Shown: piece after piece, positions 49,545 through 58,578 of the stretch
Numbering within the stretch: position 1 is the first letter of the stretch
Layout: each line of letters begins with the position of its first letter
Made by a program: the position numbers and the translations under genes
The notes under the pieces: model-generated
The model's database searches: none
Seen by the model: the letters and a program-made list of their open reading frames with translations, nothing else
What the model was told of the DNA's origin: nothing
Source of the DNA: Lentilactobacillus senioris
GTDB taxonomy: Bacteria; Bacillota; Bacilli; Lactobacillales; Lactobacillaceae
Direction: 5' to 3'
NCBI RefSeq assembly: GCF_026798195.1
Contig: NZ_JAPQEZ010000003.1
Span: forward strand, 1-64,000
DNA length: 64,000 nucleotides

Positions 49545-51383
49545 ATGGATTTAGAAAAAATGGCAGAGCACCAAAAATATATTCGGAATTTTTCCATTGT
49601 TGCTCACATCGATCATGGTAAATCAACTTTAGCCGATCGAATTTTGGAATTAACTGATACCGTTTCTAAACGAGATATGAAGGATCAACTCCTTGATAAC
49701 ATGGAATTAGAACGGGAACGGGGAATTACGATTAAGTTAAACGCAGTTGAGTTAACTTACCATTCTCAAGATGGTCATGATTATGAGTTACATTTAATTG
49801 ATACTCCAGGCCACGTGGATTTCTCCTATGAAGTATCTCGGAGTTTAGCAGCCTGTGAGGGAGCAGTACTAGTAGTTGATGCTGCTCAAGGGGTGGAAGC
49901 ACAAACGTTGGCCAATGTTTATTTGGCTCTAGACGATGATTTAGAAATCGTGCCGGTTATTAATAAAATCGACTTGCCTTCCGCTGATCCTGAAAAGGTT
50001 AAAAAAGAAATTGAAGATGTTATCGGAATTGATGCTGAAGATGCGGTTTTAGCTAGTGCTAAAAAAGGAATCGGAATTGAGGATTTATTAGAGCAAATCG
50101 TCCATAAAATTCCGGCTCCGGATGGAGAACTACGCAAGCCACTAAAAGCTTTAGTATTTGACTCAGTGTATGACGATTATCGCGGAGTGGTTCTTAGTGT
50201 ACGGTTGTTTGAAGGAACCGTTAAACCCGGCGATAAGATTCGTTTAATGAACAGTGGTAGTGAATACGAAGTCACCGAAGTAGGGGTTAATTCACCTAGC
50301 CCGGTTAAGCGAGATTATCTAATGTCCGGTGACGTAGGTTATATCACCGCTAGTATTAAGGATATTACCCAAACTCGAGTGGGTGATACCGTTACTAACG
50401 CTAATGATCCAGCGGATGAAGCCTTGCCAGGATACCGAGAAATGAATCCAATGGTTTACGCTGGCCTTTATCCTACCGATAACGCTAAGTTTGATGATTT
50501 ACGAGAAGCCTTGGAAAAACTTAAGTTAAATGATGCAGCATTAGAATTTGAACCGGAAGCTTCTCAAGCTTTGGGATTTGGTTTTCGGTGTGGGTTTTTA
50601 GGGCTATTGCATATGGACGTAGTGCAGGAACGTCTGGAACGAGAATTTAATTTAGACTTAATTACCACTGCTCCTTCTGTAACTTATCGAGTTAACATGG
50701 CGGATGGTAGTGTTAAAACAGTTGATAATCCAGCGGATATGCCAGATGTTTCAGCAATGAAGTCAATTGAAGAACCCTATGTTAAGGCGTCCATTATGGT
50801 TCCTAATGACTACGTAGGGGCAGTCATGGAACTTTGCCAACATCGGCGGGGTGAATTTGATACTATGGAATATTTAGATGAGTATCGCGTAAACGTGATC
50901 TACTACATGCCATTATCAGAAATTATTTTTGACTTCTTTGATAAACTAAAATCAAGCACTAAGGGTTATGCTTCTCTGGATTACGAATTAGCTGGGTATC
51001 GTCCAAGCGATTTGGTTAAAATCGATATTTTGTTGAATAGTGATAAAGTAGATGCATTAAGCTTTATTGCACATCGACAATTTGCTGCAGATCGGGGAAG
51101 AGAAATTACTTCTAAGTTAAAGACTATTATTCCACGACAAAACTTTGAAATTCCAGTACAAGCTGCAATTGGTTCTAAGATCGTGGCTAGAACGAATATT
51201 AAGGCTTATCGTAAGGATGTTACCGCTAAAATTCACACTGGTGATCCTGATCGACGGGCTAAATTGTTGGATAAACAAAAACGTGGTAAAAAACGGATGA
51301 AATCGGTTGGTAAAGTGGAAATTCCACAACAGGCTTTCATGGCCGTTTTACAGACTGGAGACGACGAAAGCGGCGCCAAATAG
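49545..51383 (+). CDS. lepA: Elongation factor 4 (LepA)
   Basis: A 612-residue translational GTPase. G motifs: [20 protein letters not shown] and NKIDLP; the C-terminal end has the EF4-specific domain with [13 protein letters not shown] and [18 protein letters not shown] 49545 gives the family's N-terminus ([17 protein letters not shown]); the frame is open from 49515 but that extension is unsupported. It acts on stalled or mis-translocated ribosomes. It is a single-gene unit. Confidence 0.97.
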   Translation: MDLEKMAEHQKYIRNFSIVAHIDHGKSTLADRILELTDTVSKRDMKDQLLDNMELERERGITIKLNAVELTYHSQDGHDYELHLIDTPGHVDFSYEVSRSLAACEGAVLVVDAAQGVEAQTLANVYLALDDDLEIVPVINKIDLPSADPEKVKKEIEDVIGIDAEDAVLASAKKGIGIEDLLEQIVHKIPAPDGELRKPLKALVFDSVYDDYRGVVLSVRLFEGTVKPGDKIRLMNSGSEYEVTEVGVNSPSPVKRDYLMSGDVGYITASIKDITQTRVGDTVTNANDPADEALPGYREMNPMVYAGLYPTDNAKFDDLREALEKLKLNDAALEFEPEASQALGFGFRCGFLGLLHMDVVQERLEREFNLDLITTAPSVTYRVNMADGSVKTVDNPADMPDVSAMKSIEEPYVKASIMVPNDYVGAVMELCQHRRGEFDTMEYLDEYRVNVIYYMPLSEIIFDFFDKLKSSTKGYASLDYELAGYRPSDLVKIDILLNSDKVDALSFIAHRQFAADRGREITSKLKTIIPRQNFEIPVQAAIGSKIVARTNIKAYRKDVTAKIHTGDPDRRAKLLDKQKRGKKRMKSVGKVEIPQQAFMAVLQTGDDESGAK

Positions 51384-51446
51384 GCATTTTGCTTTTTGAT
51401 AAATGTTAAAAAAATCAAATCTTTCGCCATTTTTCTGCCACGATAC

Positions 51447-51472
51447 CAAAAAACGACCATTACTGGTCGTTT
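51447..51472. terminator. Terminator between lepA and the minus-strand hypothetical gene
   Basis: AAACGACCA pairs with TGGTCGTTT. The minus strand has seven T after the stem, so it best serves the minus-strand gene, and more weakly lepA. Confidence 0.8.
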
Positions 51473-51476
51473 CAAA

Positions 51477-51872
51477 TTAGCCAATTCGCGTTTCAGTGAT
51501 GATTTCAGTGTCAATAATGGTTTGTTTGTTATCATCTAGGTGAGTCTTTAGCCGGTTTAATAGCTGGTGATTCGTTAAAGCTTCATCAAAACTTTGTTTG
51601 GACATGGCATTTAAAATATTTTTGTCCTGTGATTGATTTAGCAAAACACGATCTAAAATTAGATCAGGGGAAGTTACTGAAAGAATATTGAGGATTGCTT
51701 TAATGGCAACCGATCCATTTTTAAGGGATTTAGCATCAATATTATCTCTGTAAAATAATTGTCGACCTTCGAAAATGGGAGCACTTTTAGTTCCTTCAAG
51801 GGTAGCGACATAAGCAATTTCTACTGTTTCTGGTTTAATCTTATTAATAAAAGAAATTTTAAATAATTGCAT
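51477..51872 (-). CDS. Hypothetical 131-residue protein
   Basis: I do not recognise this family. ATG 51872 has GGAGG at proper spacing; ATG 51884 in the same frame overlaps that site. The protein is soluble-looking with no cysteine, signal peptide or membrane helix; the C-terminal half is helical (LTNHQLLNRLKTHLDDNKQ). It has its own terminator and is the only minus-strand gene between lepA and the amidase gene. Confidence 0.7.
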   Translation of the reverse strand: MQLFKISFINKIKPETVEIAYVATLEGTKSAPIFEGRQLFYRDNIDAKSLKNGSVAIKAILNILSVTSPDLILDRVLLNQSQDKNILNAMSKQSFDEALTNHQLLNRLKTHLDDNKQTIIDTEIITETRIG

Positions 51873-51998
51873 GATAACCTCCATCAGTTAGATTAATAAA
51901 TTTTTAACTGGAAATCCTTCCGAATATAGTTTATTTTATATCATAACACGTTTCTTTTTTCTTGATGAAAGGTTATCGTTAATTAACGTAACACTTTA

Positions 51999-52355
51999 AT
52001 GAGTAAGGAGGTGGCCACAATTTTAGAAAGAACAAAGCAATTTTTAACGGACAATGGTTACAAATACAAAAAAGAATATATGCGCCCGTTATTAACGCCT
52101 GCAAATATCTACATTTTTAAATTTGGTCGTGAGAAGTTAGATAATCGTTTAATTATTCGTTATGACCATAAATGGACGGGACGACAACGAATTAAAGAAA
52201 TTGATTTAAGATTGCATAAACAACGGCACCCCCGTGTTTTTGCAACCGAAACAGATTTACTGAGTTATTTAGAAGACCATCTTCTAAGTCATGAAGCAAA
52301 GGTTCACGATGACGAGACTAGTCAAAATGAAAGTTCCCAAGAAGCATCTCGTTAA
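51999..52355 (+). CDS. Hypothetical basic protein of about 111-118 residues
   Basis: I do not recognise this family. The body (TKQFLTDNGYKYKKEY... IIRYDHKWTGRQRIKEIDLRLHKQ) is basic and mixed alpha/beta with a charged, Ser-rich tail; it could bind nucleic acid, but that is a guess. The start is odd: ATG 51999 has no SD, whereas AAGGAGG (52005-52011) is 8 nt before ATT 52020 in the same frame. The final codons form one arm of the terminator, with the stop codon in its loop. Confidence 0.65.
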   Translation: MSKEVATILERTKQFLTDNGYKYKKEYMRPLLTPANIYIFKFGREKLDNRLIIRYDHKWTGRQRIKEIDLRLHKQRHPRVFATETDLLSYLEDHLLSHEAKVHDDETSQNESSQEASR

Positions 52356-52370
52356 AAGATGCTTTTTTTG
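52342..52370 (+). terminator. Terminator overlapping a stop codon
   Basis: AAGCATCT (52342-52349) and AGATGCTT (52357-52364) enclose a 7-nt loop holding the TAA stop, followed by seven T. Confidence 0.88.
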
Positions 52371-52401
52371 TATTTTAAATTAAACCTGGGAGGGTAATTT
52401 T

Positions 52402-53364
52402 ATGGAATGGATGCAGGTGGCAGTAAAAACAAGTAGTGAGGCAGTTGAGGCAGTAGCTAATATATTAATGGAAGCTGGAGCCAGCGGAGTAGCAATTGAA
52501 GATGCCGCTGATTTTGCTAAGATCAAGGCGGGAAAATATGGAGATCACGGGGAAATTGTTGATCCCGCCTCTTTAAAACACATTAAGTCAGGAGCCTTGG
52601 TAACTGCATATTTTCCTGAAAGTGAACAAGTAGAAAAAAGAGTACCACAGATTACCACCAGGGTATTAGGTTTGAATCAAGCTGGTCTTAATCCAGGGGC
52701 TGCTGAAGTAATTGCTAAACCAGTCGATGACACGGATTGGGCGACTGCTTGGGAAAAGTACTACCACCCGGTTCCAGTTACCCGTTTCTTGACGGTGGTT
52801 CCAGACTGGGAAGATTATGCTCCCCAAAATAGTGATGAACGAGTTATCAGACTTGACCCGGGACGGGCGTTTGGAACGGGTACTCATCCAACTACTAAGT
52901 TATCTCTACAAGGATTAGAAACGGTTATTCGTGGCGGAGAAACTGTAATTGATGTGGGGACGGGTTCAGGAGTGTTAACGATCGGAGCAGAATTATTAGG
53001 CGCTAACGTAATTTTAGCAACTGATTTAGATGATGTGGCGGTCGACTCAGCACAAAAGAACTTGGCGTTAAATCCTGAAATTAGTCCGGTCAAAGTAATC
53101 GCTAACGATTTATTAAATGGAATTAATCAAACTGCAGATATTATTGTTGCTAATATTTTGGCTGAAATAATCGTGCCATTAGTTCCGCAGGCTTGGAATA
53201 ATTTACCGGTGAATGGTTATTTTGTTACCTCTGGAATCATTGATGATAAACTAGACTTAGTAATTAATGCAATGCAGCAGCAAGGCTTTGCAATTCGTGA
53301 AACTTTAAAAATGGGTGAATGGTACGGAGTAATTGCACAACGACCAGATCCAACTAAGGAGTAA
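52402..53364 (+). CDS. prmA: Ribosomal protein L11 methyltransferase
   Basis: A 320-residue PrmA with an N-terminal L11-binding domain and a C-terminal SAM domain: [14 protein letters not shown] is motif [12 protein letters not shown] motif [17 protein letters not shown] is the diagnostic family block. It methylates L11. GGGAGGG precedes the ATG. It is followed 3 nt later by rsmE, the usual pair. Confidence 0.95.
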   Translation: MEWMQVAVKTSSEAVEAVANILMEAGASGVAIEDAADFAKIKAGKYGDHGEIVDPASLKHIKSGALVTAYFPESEQVEKRVPQITTRVLGLNQAGLNPGAAEVIAKPVDDTDWATAWEKYYHPVPVTRFLTVVPDWEDYAPQNSDERVIRLDPGRAFGTGTHPTTKLSLQGLETVIRGGETVIDVGTGSGVLTIGAELLGANVILATDLDDVAVDSAQKNLALNPEISPVKVIANDLLNGINQTADIIVANILAEIIVPLVPQAWNNLPVNGYFVTSGIIDDKLDLVINAMQQQGFAIRETLKMGEWYGVIAQRPDPTKE

Positions 53365-53367
53365 GAC

Positions 53368-54108
53368 GTGCAACATTATTTTTTAAAACAATCTTTGGTA
53401 GTCGATCAAATTGTAGAACTACCTACTAAAATCAAACATCATTTTTTTGGAGTTTTAAGGTCACAGCCAAAAGCAAAATTAGAGTTGGTAGACGAAAACC
53501 ATATTGTTTTTCAAGCAATTGCTATTGATTCTGAACGAGGAATTGTTCAGATTGAAAAACAATTGAATCGGCAAACTGATTTGCCCGTTAAAACTACTAT
53601 TATTTGTGGGCTTGCTAAGCAAAGTAAACCTGAATTAATTGTTCAAAAGGCGACTGAGTTAGGAGTTTCCGAGGTAATTTTTGTACCAATGGAACGGTCT
53701 ATCGTCAAATGGGGCAACAAAAGTGAGAAAAAAATTGAACGTTTACAAGAAGTTGCAATAAGTGCAGCAGAACAATCTCACCGTAACAGCATTCCTACTA
53801 TTAAGTATTTAACCAAATTAACTGAATTAGCTGATCAAAACTATGATCGAGCTTTGATTGCTTATGAAGAAGCAGCTAAGCACGGAGAAAAAGCACAATT
53901 AGTTCAAAATCTAGAGAAGTTAAAATCAGGTGAATCGGTTAGCTGCGTTTTTGGACCAGAAGGTGGAATTACCGATACAGAAGTTAGTTGGTTAAATGAT
54001 CAGGGCTATCAAACAGTTGGTTTAGGCCCTAGAATTTTGAGAACTGAAACGGCACCGATGTATTTTTTGAGTGCAGTTTCCGTTATTTTAGAGTTAAGTC
54101 AAGCATAA
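53368..54108 (+). CDS. rsmE: 16S rRNA (uracil(1498)-N3)-methyltransferase
   Basis: A 246-residue SPOUT enzyme. The C-terminal knot shows VFGPEGGITDTEV and LGPRILRTETAPMYFLSA, and KATELGVSEVIFVPMERS lies centrally. The GTG start comes after AAGGAG close to the prmA stop. It methylates U1498 of 16S rRNA. Confidence 0.94.
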   Translation: MQHYFLKQSLVVDQIVELPTKIKHHFFGVLRSQPKAKLELVDENHIVFQAIAIDSERGIVQIEKQLNRQTDLPVKTTIICGLAKQSKPELIVQKATELGVSEVIFVPMERSIVKWGNKSEKKIERLQEVAISAAEQSHRNSIPTIKYLTKLTELADQNYDRALIAYEEAAKHGEKAQLVQNLEKLKSGESVSCVFGPEGGITDTEVSWLNDQGYQTVGLGPRILRTETAPMYFLSAVSVILELSQA

Positions 54109-54127
54109 TTGGGGAGGAGGATGAAAA

Positions 54128-56359
54128 ATGGTTAAAATCGAATGGACTGCTGACCAAGTACTTCAAAAAGTTAGTGAATATATGAATGAAGAACACTTGA
54201 CGGAAGTTAAAAAAGCCTATCAGTTTGCTCAAATCGCTCATCGTGATCAGCGTAGACAATCGGGAGAACCTTATATTACCCATCCCGTGCAAGTAGCGGG
54301 AATTTTAGCTGATTTACACATGGATCCAGCAACTATTAGTGCTGGTTTTTTGCACGATATTGTCGAAGATACTGGTGTAGAATTAATTGACGTTCGGGAA
54401 CTATTTGGTGATGACGTTGCTTTGATTGTCGATGGCGTTACCAAGTTAAGCAAGATTAAGTATAAATCTAATGAAGAACGGTTAGCCGAAAATCACAGAA
54501 AACTGTTACTAGCAATGTGTAAAGATATTCGGGTAATGATTGTTAAACTGGCCGATCGATTGCACAACATGCGAACCTTAAAATCCCTTCGTCCTGAAAA
54601 GCAACGCCGTATTTCTAAAGAAACCTTAGAAATTTATGCGCCCTTAGCTGACCGTTTAGGGATTGGAACAATTAAGTGGGAATTAGAAGATACTTCTTTG
54701 CGGTATTTAAATCCGCAACAGTATTATCGAATTGTTCATTTAATGAATTCTAGACGAGATCAACGGGTGGACTATATTGATAAGGCGATTAGTGAAGTTC
54801 AGGATTCAATTAGTGATTTAGGAATTGAAACTGAAATTTACGGTCGACCTAAGCACATCTATTCGGTCTATCGGAAAATGGTTGATCAACATAAACAATT
54901 TGATCAAATATATGATTTACTGGCTATTCGAATTATCGTTAATTCGATTAAAGATTGTTATGCCGTATTAGGAGCTATCCATACGGAATGGAAGCCAATG
55001 CCTGGCAGGTTTAAGGATTACATTGCTATGCCTAAAGCCAATATGTATCAATCTTTGCATACAACCGTTATTGGTCCCGAAGGCAAACCGTTAGAAGTGC
55101 AGATTCGAACTAAAGAAATGCACCAAGTGGCTGAATTTGGGGTGGCTGCTCATTGGGCATACAAAGAAGGTATTACTGATGAAGTTGAAGGTACCAGTGA
55201 TAACAGCAAACTAAACTGGTTTAAACAAATTATCGAATTACAAGAAGATACTGATGATGCTGCTGACTTTATGGATGGCGTTAAAGGCGAACTTTTTGGT
55301 GATCGAGTTTATGTCTTTACCCCTAAAGGAGATGTTTATGAACTCCCCAAGGGGGCTGGTCCACTAGACATGGCATACATGATTCACACTGAAGTTGGTA
55401 ATCATACTACCGGAGCCAAAGTGAATGGCAAAATTGTTCCATTGGATTATCAGGTGAAAAACGGAGATATTGTAGACATTATTACCTCCACTAATTCAGC
55501 TGGTCCTAGTCGGGATTGGATACCGCTAGTTCACACTAGAAGAGCTAGAAACAAAATTAAACAGTTCTTTAGACTTAAAGATCGAGATGAAAATATTGCT
55601 TCTGGTAGAGATGCTATTTTGCATAAAATCCATAGCGAAGGCTTTGATGATTTCAATATTTTAGATGATAACAGCTTAGAAACTGTTGCTCAAAGTATGC
55701 ATTATCAGCATGCTGATGATTTATTAGCTGCTATTGGATTTGGCGATGTTCAACCAACTGGGGTGGTTAACCGGTTGACAGAAGATTTGCGAGCTGCTCA
55801 GAAGAGAGAACGTCAAGATCAGGCCGAACGAGAATTGCTAGAAGAACATCAAACATTAAGTGGTAAAGAAGTTGATGAGCGTAATCATAGACCTAAGAGT
55901 AAGCCTTCCAATGGTGTGGTTATTGAGGGAGTAGATAACCTGTTAGTTCGATTAAGTCATTGTTGCACCCCGGTACCTGGAGATGCCATTATTGGCTATA
56001 TTACAAAAGGACGAGGAGTTTCGGTGCATCGAGACAATTGTCCTAACGTTAAGGAAGCAGAGCAGAATGCTGAAAGAGTGATTTCAGTTTACTGGGATAA
56101 GGTTTCTGGTGACGGGAGTAATTACTTAGCCAATATTGCAGTTCAAGGATACAATCGCGGCGGCCTACTGGCCGATGTTTTAGGAAGCGTTAGTAACGTA
56201 ACTAAAAACGTGGCTTCTATTAATGGAAAGGTTGATCATAATAAGATGGTTACCATTTCATTGACGGTAGGGGTTAGAAATATCGAACAATTAGAGCGGG
56301 TAATTAATAGTGTTAAATCCATTAAGGACGTTTATTTAGTTGAACGGGTATTTAGATAG
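54128..56359 (+). CDS. rel: Bifunctional (p)ppGpp synthetase/hydrolase (Rel/Rsh)
   Basis: A 743-residue RelA/SpoT homologue. The HD hydrolase (YITHPVQVAGILADL... SAGFLHDIVEDT near residues 50-80) looks intact. The synthetase domain has RFKDYIAMPKANMYQSLHTT. A TGS domain, a Cys/His-rich region (RLSHCCTPVPGD) and a C-terminal ACT domain follow. So it should both make and degrade the stringent alarmone. GGAGG precedes the ATG. dtd follows 9 nt later, the usual partner. Confidence 0.96.
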   Translation: MVKIEWTADQVLQKVSEYMNEEHLTEVKKAYQFAQIAHRDQRRQSGEPYITHPVQVAGILADLHMDPATISAGFLHDIVEDTGVELIDVRELFGDDVALIVDGVTKLSKIKYKSNEERLAENHRKLLLAMCKDIRVMIVKLADRLHNMRTLKSLRPEKQRRISKETLEIYAPLADRLGIGTIKWELEDTSLRYLNPQQYYRIVHLMNSRRDQRVDYIDKAISEVQDSISDLGIETEIYGRPKHIYSVYRKMVDQHKQFDQIYDLLAIRIIVNSIKDCYAVLGAIHTEWKPMPGRFKDYIAMPKANMYQSLHTTVIGPEGKPLEVQIRTKEMHQVAEFGVAAHWAYKEGITDEVEGTSDNSKLNWFKQIIELQEDTDDAADFMDGVKGELFGDRVYVFTPKGDVYELPKGAGPLDMAYMIHTEVGNHTTGAKVNGKIVPLDYQVKNGDIVDIITSTNSAGPSRDWIPLVHTRRARNKIKQFFRLKDRDENIASGRDAILHKIHSEGFDDFNILDDNSLETVAQSMHYQHADDLLAAIGFGDVQPTGVVNRLTEDLRAAQKRERQDQAERELLEEHQTLSGKEVDERNHRPKSKPSNGVVIEGVDNLLVRLSHCCTPVPGDAIIGYITKGRGVSVHRDNCPNVKEAEQNAERVISVYWDKVSGDGSNYLANIAVQGYNRGGLLADVLGSVSNVTKNVASINGKVDHNKMVTISLTVGVRNIEQLERVINSVKSIKDVYLVERVFR

Positions 56360-56368
56360 GAGGACATG

Positions 56369-56815
56369 ATGCGAGTTGTATTGCAGCGAGTCTCTCAGGC
56401 TCAGGTTAGTATTGCCGAAGAAGTAGTGGGCCAAATTGGTCAAGGTTACGTATTATTAATCGGAGTAGCTGATACGGATGGTGAGGCAGAACTTGATTAC
56501 CTAGTCCGAAAAATTACTAACCTACGGATTTTTGAAGATACTGATCATAAAATGAATTTAGGTTTAAAGGACGTTCATGGTGAAATTTTAGCAATTTCAC
56601 AATTTACGTTATTTGCTGATACTAAAAAGGGCAATCGACCTAGTTTCACTAAAGCCGGTAAACCAGAGCATGCCGAACAGTTATATTTACAATTTGTCCA
56701 ACAATTAAGGGATGAAGAAATTAAGGTGGCTACCGGTAAGTTTGGAGCGGATATGCAGGTGGAATTAACTAATGATGGGCCGGTAACTATTTTGTTTGAT
56801 ACGCAAAATAAATAA
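56369..56815 (+). CDS. dtd: D-aminoacyl-tRNA deacylase
   Basis: A 148-residue DTD that removes D-amino acids (and glycine) mischarged onto tRNA. The two active-site motifs are present: [17 protein letters not shown] and TNDGPVT. Two ATGs are adjacent; AGGAGG gives better spacing to 56369. It is coupled with rel. Confidence 0.95.
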   Translation: MRVVLQRVSQAQVSIAEEVVGQIGQGYVLLIGVADTDGEAELDYLVRKITNLRIFEDTDHKMNLGLKDVHGEILAISQFTLFADTKKGNRPSFTKAGKPEHAEQLYLQFVQQLRDEEIKVATGKFGADMQVELTNDGPVTILFDTQNK

Positions 56816-56838
56816 TTAATTATTTAGGAGAAGTAATT

Positions 56839-57480
56839 ATGATTAATCAACTTTTTTGGGATTTTGATGGAACGTTATTTGATACTTATCCAGCAATGGT
56901 TAAAGCATTTCATTTAACCTTAATGGATTTAAACGTAGATGAGATTGAAATTGATGACCACTCTATTTACACCACAATGCGTCAACAATCACTAGGAACG
57001 GCGTTTAATCAATACGGAGCTGAATATGGGCTTAATTTGGACCAATTAAAGTCCACTTATTACAACCATGAAGTCCAAGAAGTGGCCAATGCTAAACCAA
57101 TTTCTGGGGTAGCAGAAATTTTACAACAAGCCATTGATAATGGTGGAGCTAATTATTTATTAACCCATCGAGATGATCAAGCTAAACAATTATTGATCGA
57201 CAACGGCTTTAAGGATCAATTCGTGGATGCTGTTACGGCTGATATGCCGTTTCCTAGAAAGCCTAAGCCGGATTCATTAAACTATTTAATCGATAAACAT
57301 CATGTAGATCGGGCAACGGCAATGATGATTGGAGACCGGGAATTGGATGTCTTAGCAGGGCACAATGCCAATATTGCTGCTAGTTTATTTGATCCGGATG
57401 GGTTAATCGTTCAAACTGGTGATCCAGAAATTCGGGTGGCTGCTATGCCAGAATTAAAATTATGGTTAGCTAAAAACTAA
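56839..57480 (+). CDS. HAD-family phosphatase, phosphoglycolate-phosphatase-like
   Basis: A 213-residue HAD hydrolase with a C1-type cap. Motif I is WDFDGTLFDT, motif II is LLTHRDD, motif III is the Lys in PRKPKPDS and motif IV is MIGDRELDVLAG. The substrate is unknown; similarity is to Gph/pyrophosphatase-type members. AGGAGA precedes the ATG. It ends the prmA-rsmE-rel-dtd cluster before a bidirectional terminator. Confidence 0.9.
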   Translation: MINQLFWDFDGTLFDTYPAMVKAFHLTLMDLNVDEIEIDDHSIYTTMRQQSLGTAFNQYGAEYGLNLDQLKSTYYNHEVQEVANAKPISGVAEILQQAIDNGGANYLLTHRDDQAKQLLIDNGFKDQFVDAVTADMPFPRKPKPDSLNYLIDKHHVDRATAMMIGDRELDVLAGHNANIAASLFDPDGLIVQTGDPEIRVAAMPELKLWLAKN

Positions 57481-57481
57481 T

Positions 57482-57516
57482 AAAAAGACCTTTAATGATA
57501 AATTAAAGGTCTTTTT
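57482..57516. terminator. Bidirectional terminator
   Basis: A perfect 15-bp stem (57482-57496 / 57502-57516) with a GATAA loop, A tract at left and T tract at right, between convergent genes. Confidence 0.93.
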
Positions 57517-57517
57517 A

Positions 57518-58363
57518 TTATGCTTGATTAGCAAAGTATTTAGTTAATCCCTTAGTCACTGAAGAGGCAATTTGATTTTGGTAATTTACTGACTTAATTG
57601 CCGTAAAATTAGAATTAGAATTGATATACCCAGTTTCTAAAAGTACTGATGGTACGTTGGTATCTCTAATAACTAGGAAGTCCCCAAATTGTACTCCTCG
57701 ATTAGGAAGTGGCAAAGAACTTCTAAATTGATCGTTAATATCCGTAGCGATTTGTTTAGACCTACCAGGATGGTAGTAATAACTAGTCACTCCACTAGCA
57801 GTGTTAGGCTCATCAGATGAATCTAAATGAAAACTAATAAACGCATCTGCATAGTTGGTTTCAGCAATTTCTGGACGTTTATTTAAGGAAACGGTACTAT
57901 CAGAATCACGAGTTATTATTACTCGTGCACCAGTAGCCCTTAATTGTTGTGCTACTTTTTTAGCTATTTGCAAGGTATAAGTTTGTTCTTGCTTGCCAGT
58001 ATTAGAAAGGGCTCCGGTGTCGACACCACCATGTCCAGGATCGATAACGATGGTGGCTTCAGCAATTTTACGAGGATTGGTAATTTGGGTATCGTTAACC
58101 AGCCACGAAGCTACCCAGCCAACTTGCCGGTGATTAGCAATTACTTTTAACCAATTGTTTTGACGTTTAATTACTTGAAGGTGAGCTCCCTTTTTAACGG
58201 TCCCCTTAACGGAATAGGAAACGGACGGTCCAGATCGAACATTTAGCTCAGCAACTTTGACGGTAACGGAGTTGGAGAAAAAAATGGTTAATAAAATTGC
58301 AAATGTACCGATTGCAATTATTCCAGCAATTATCCAACCCCGGTTTTGTACAATTCTTTTCAC
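57518..58363 (-). CDS. N-acetylmuramoyl-L-alanine amidase with SH3 domain
   Basis: A 281-residue envelope hydrolase. An N-terminal membrane anchor or uncleaved signal (about residues 9-30) is followed by a bacterial SH3 domain (VAELNVRSGPSVSYSV... WVASWLVND, about 32-92) and an Amidase_3 zinc catalytic domain (TIVIDPGHGGVDTGA, then FISFHLDSS, and the Glu in LLETGYINS). It cuts the amide between MurNAc and L-Ala in peptidoglycan. GTG start after GGGGGA. Confidence 0.94.
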   Translation of the reverse strand: MKRIVQNRGWIIAGIIAIGTFAILLTIFFSNSVTVKVAELNVRSGPSVSYSVKGTVKKGAHLQVIKRQNNWLKVIANHRQVGWVASWLVNDTQITNPRKIAEATIVIDPGHGGVDTGALSNTGKQEQTYTLQIAKKVAQQLRATGARVIITRDSDSTVSLNKRPEIAETNYADAFISFHLDSSDEPNTASGVTSYYYHPGRSKQIATDINDQFRSSLPLPNRGVQFGDFLVIRDTNVPSVLLETGYINSNSNFTAIKSVNYQNQIASSVTKGLTKYFANQA

Positions 58364-58439
58364 TAAAATCCCCCAATAAAAATTATAATTGCAATTATTA
58401 TACCGCAGTTTTTTATCAAGGGCTGTAATTGGCTGGATC

Positions 58440-58578
58440 TTGACTTTTTTTTATTTTTCAATTAGGCTAAATGCTGTTAGTAAACGATTAATCGTTCATC
58501 AACGGATGATTTTTAAAAACTTGCGCTTACCACTTTTAATCAAAAGTGGTTTTTTATTGAAAAATTGGGAGGTTTGAA
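58440..58578 (+). promoter_or_regulatory. hisS promoter and leader
   Basis: TTGACT (58440-58445) with 17-bp spacing to a poor -10 (TAGGCT). The leader then holds a perfect 14-bp palindrome AACGATTAATCGTT (58483-58496), a small TCATC/GATGA hairpin and an intrinsic terminator directly before the SD. No T-box AGGGTGGnACCGCG core is present. It looks like an attenuator of unknown type. Confidence 0.5.
58529..58556 (+). terminator. Intrinsic terminator in the hisS leader
   Basis: ACCACTTTT (58529-58537) and AAAAGTGGT (58542-58550) close an AATC loop and run into TTTTT. It ends just 12 nt before the hisS SD, leaving no room for a later promoter. Confidence 0.88.

Noticed and set aside
58440-58578. 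Canonical T-box riboswitch upstream of hisS
   Set aside because: The T-box core sequence and the large stem I expected of such elements are absent; only a terminator and short hairpins are seen.
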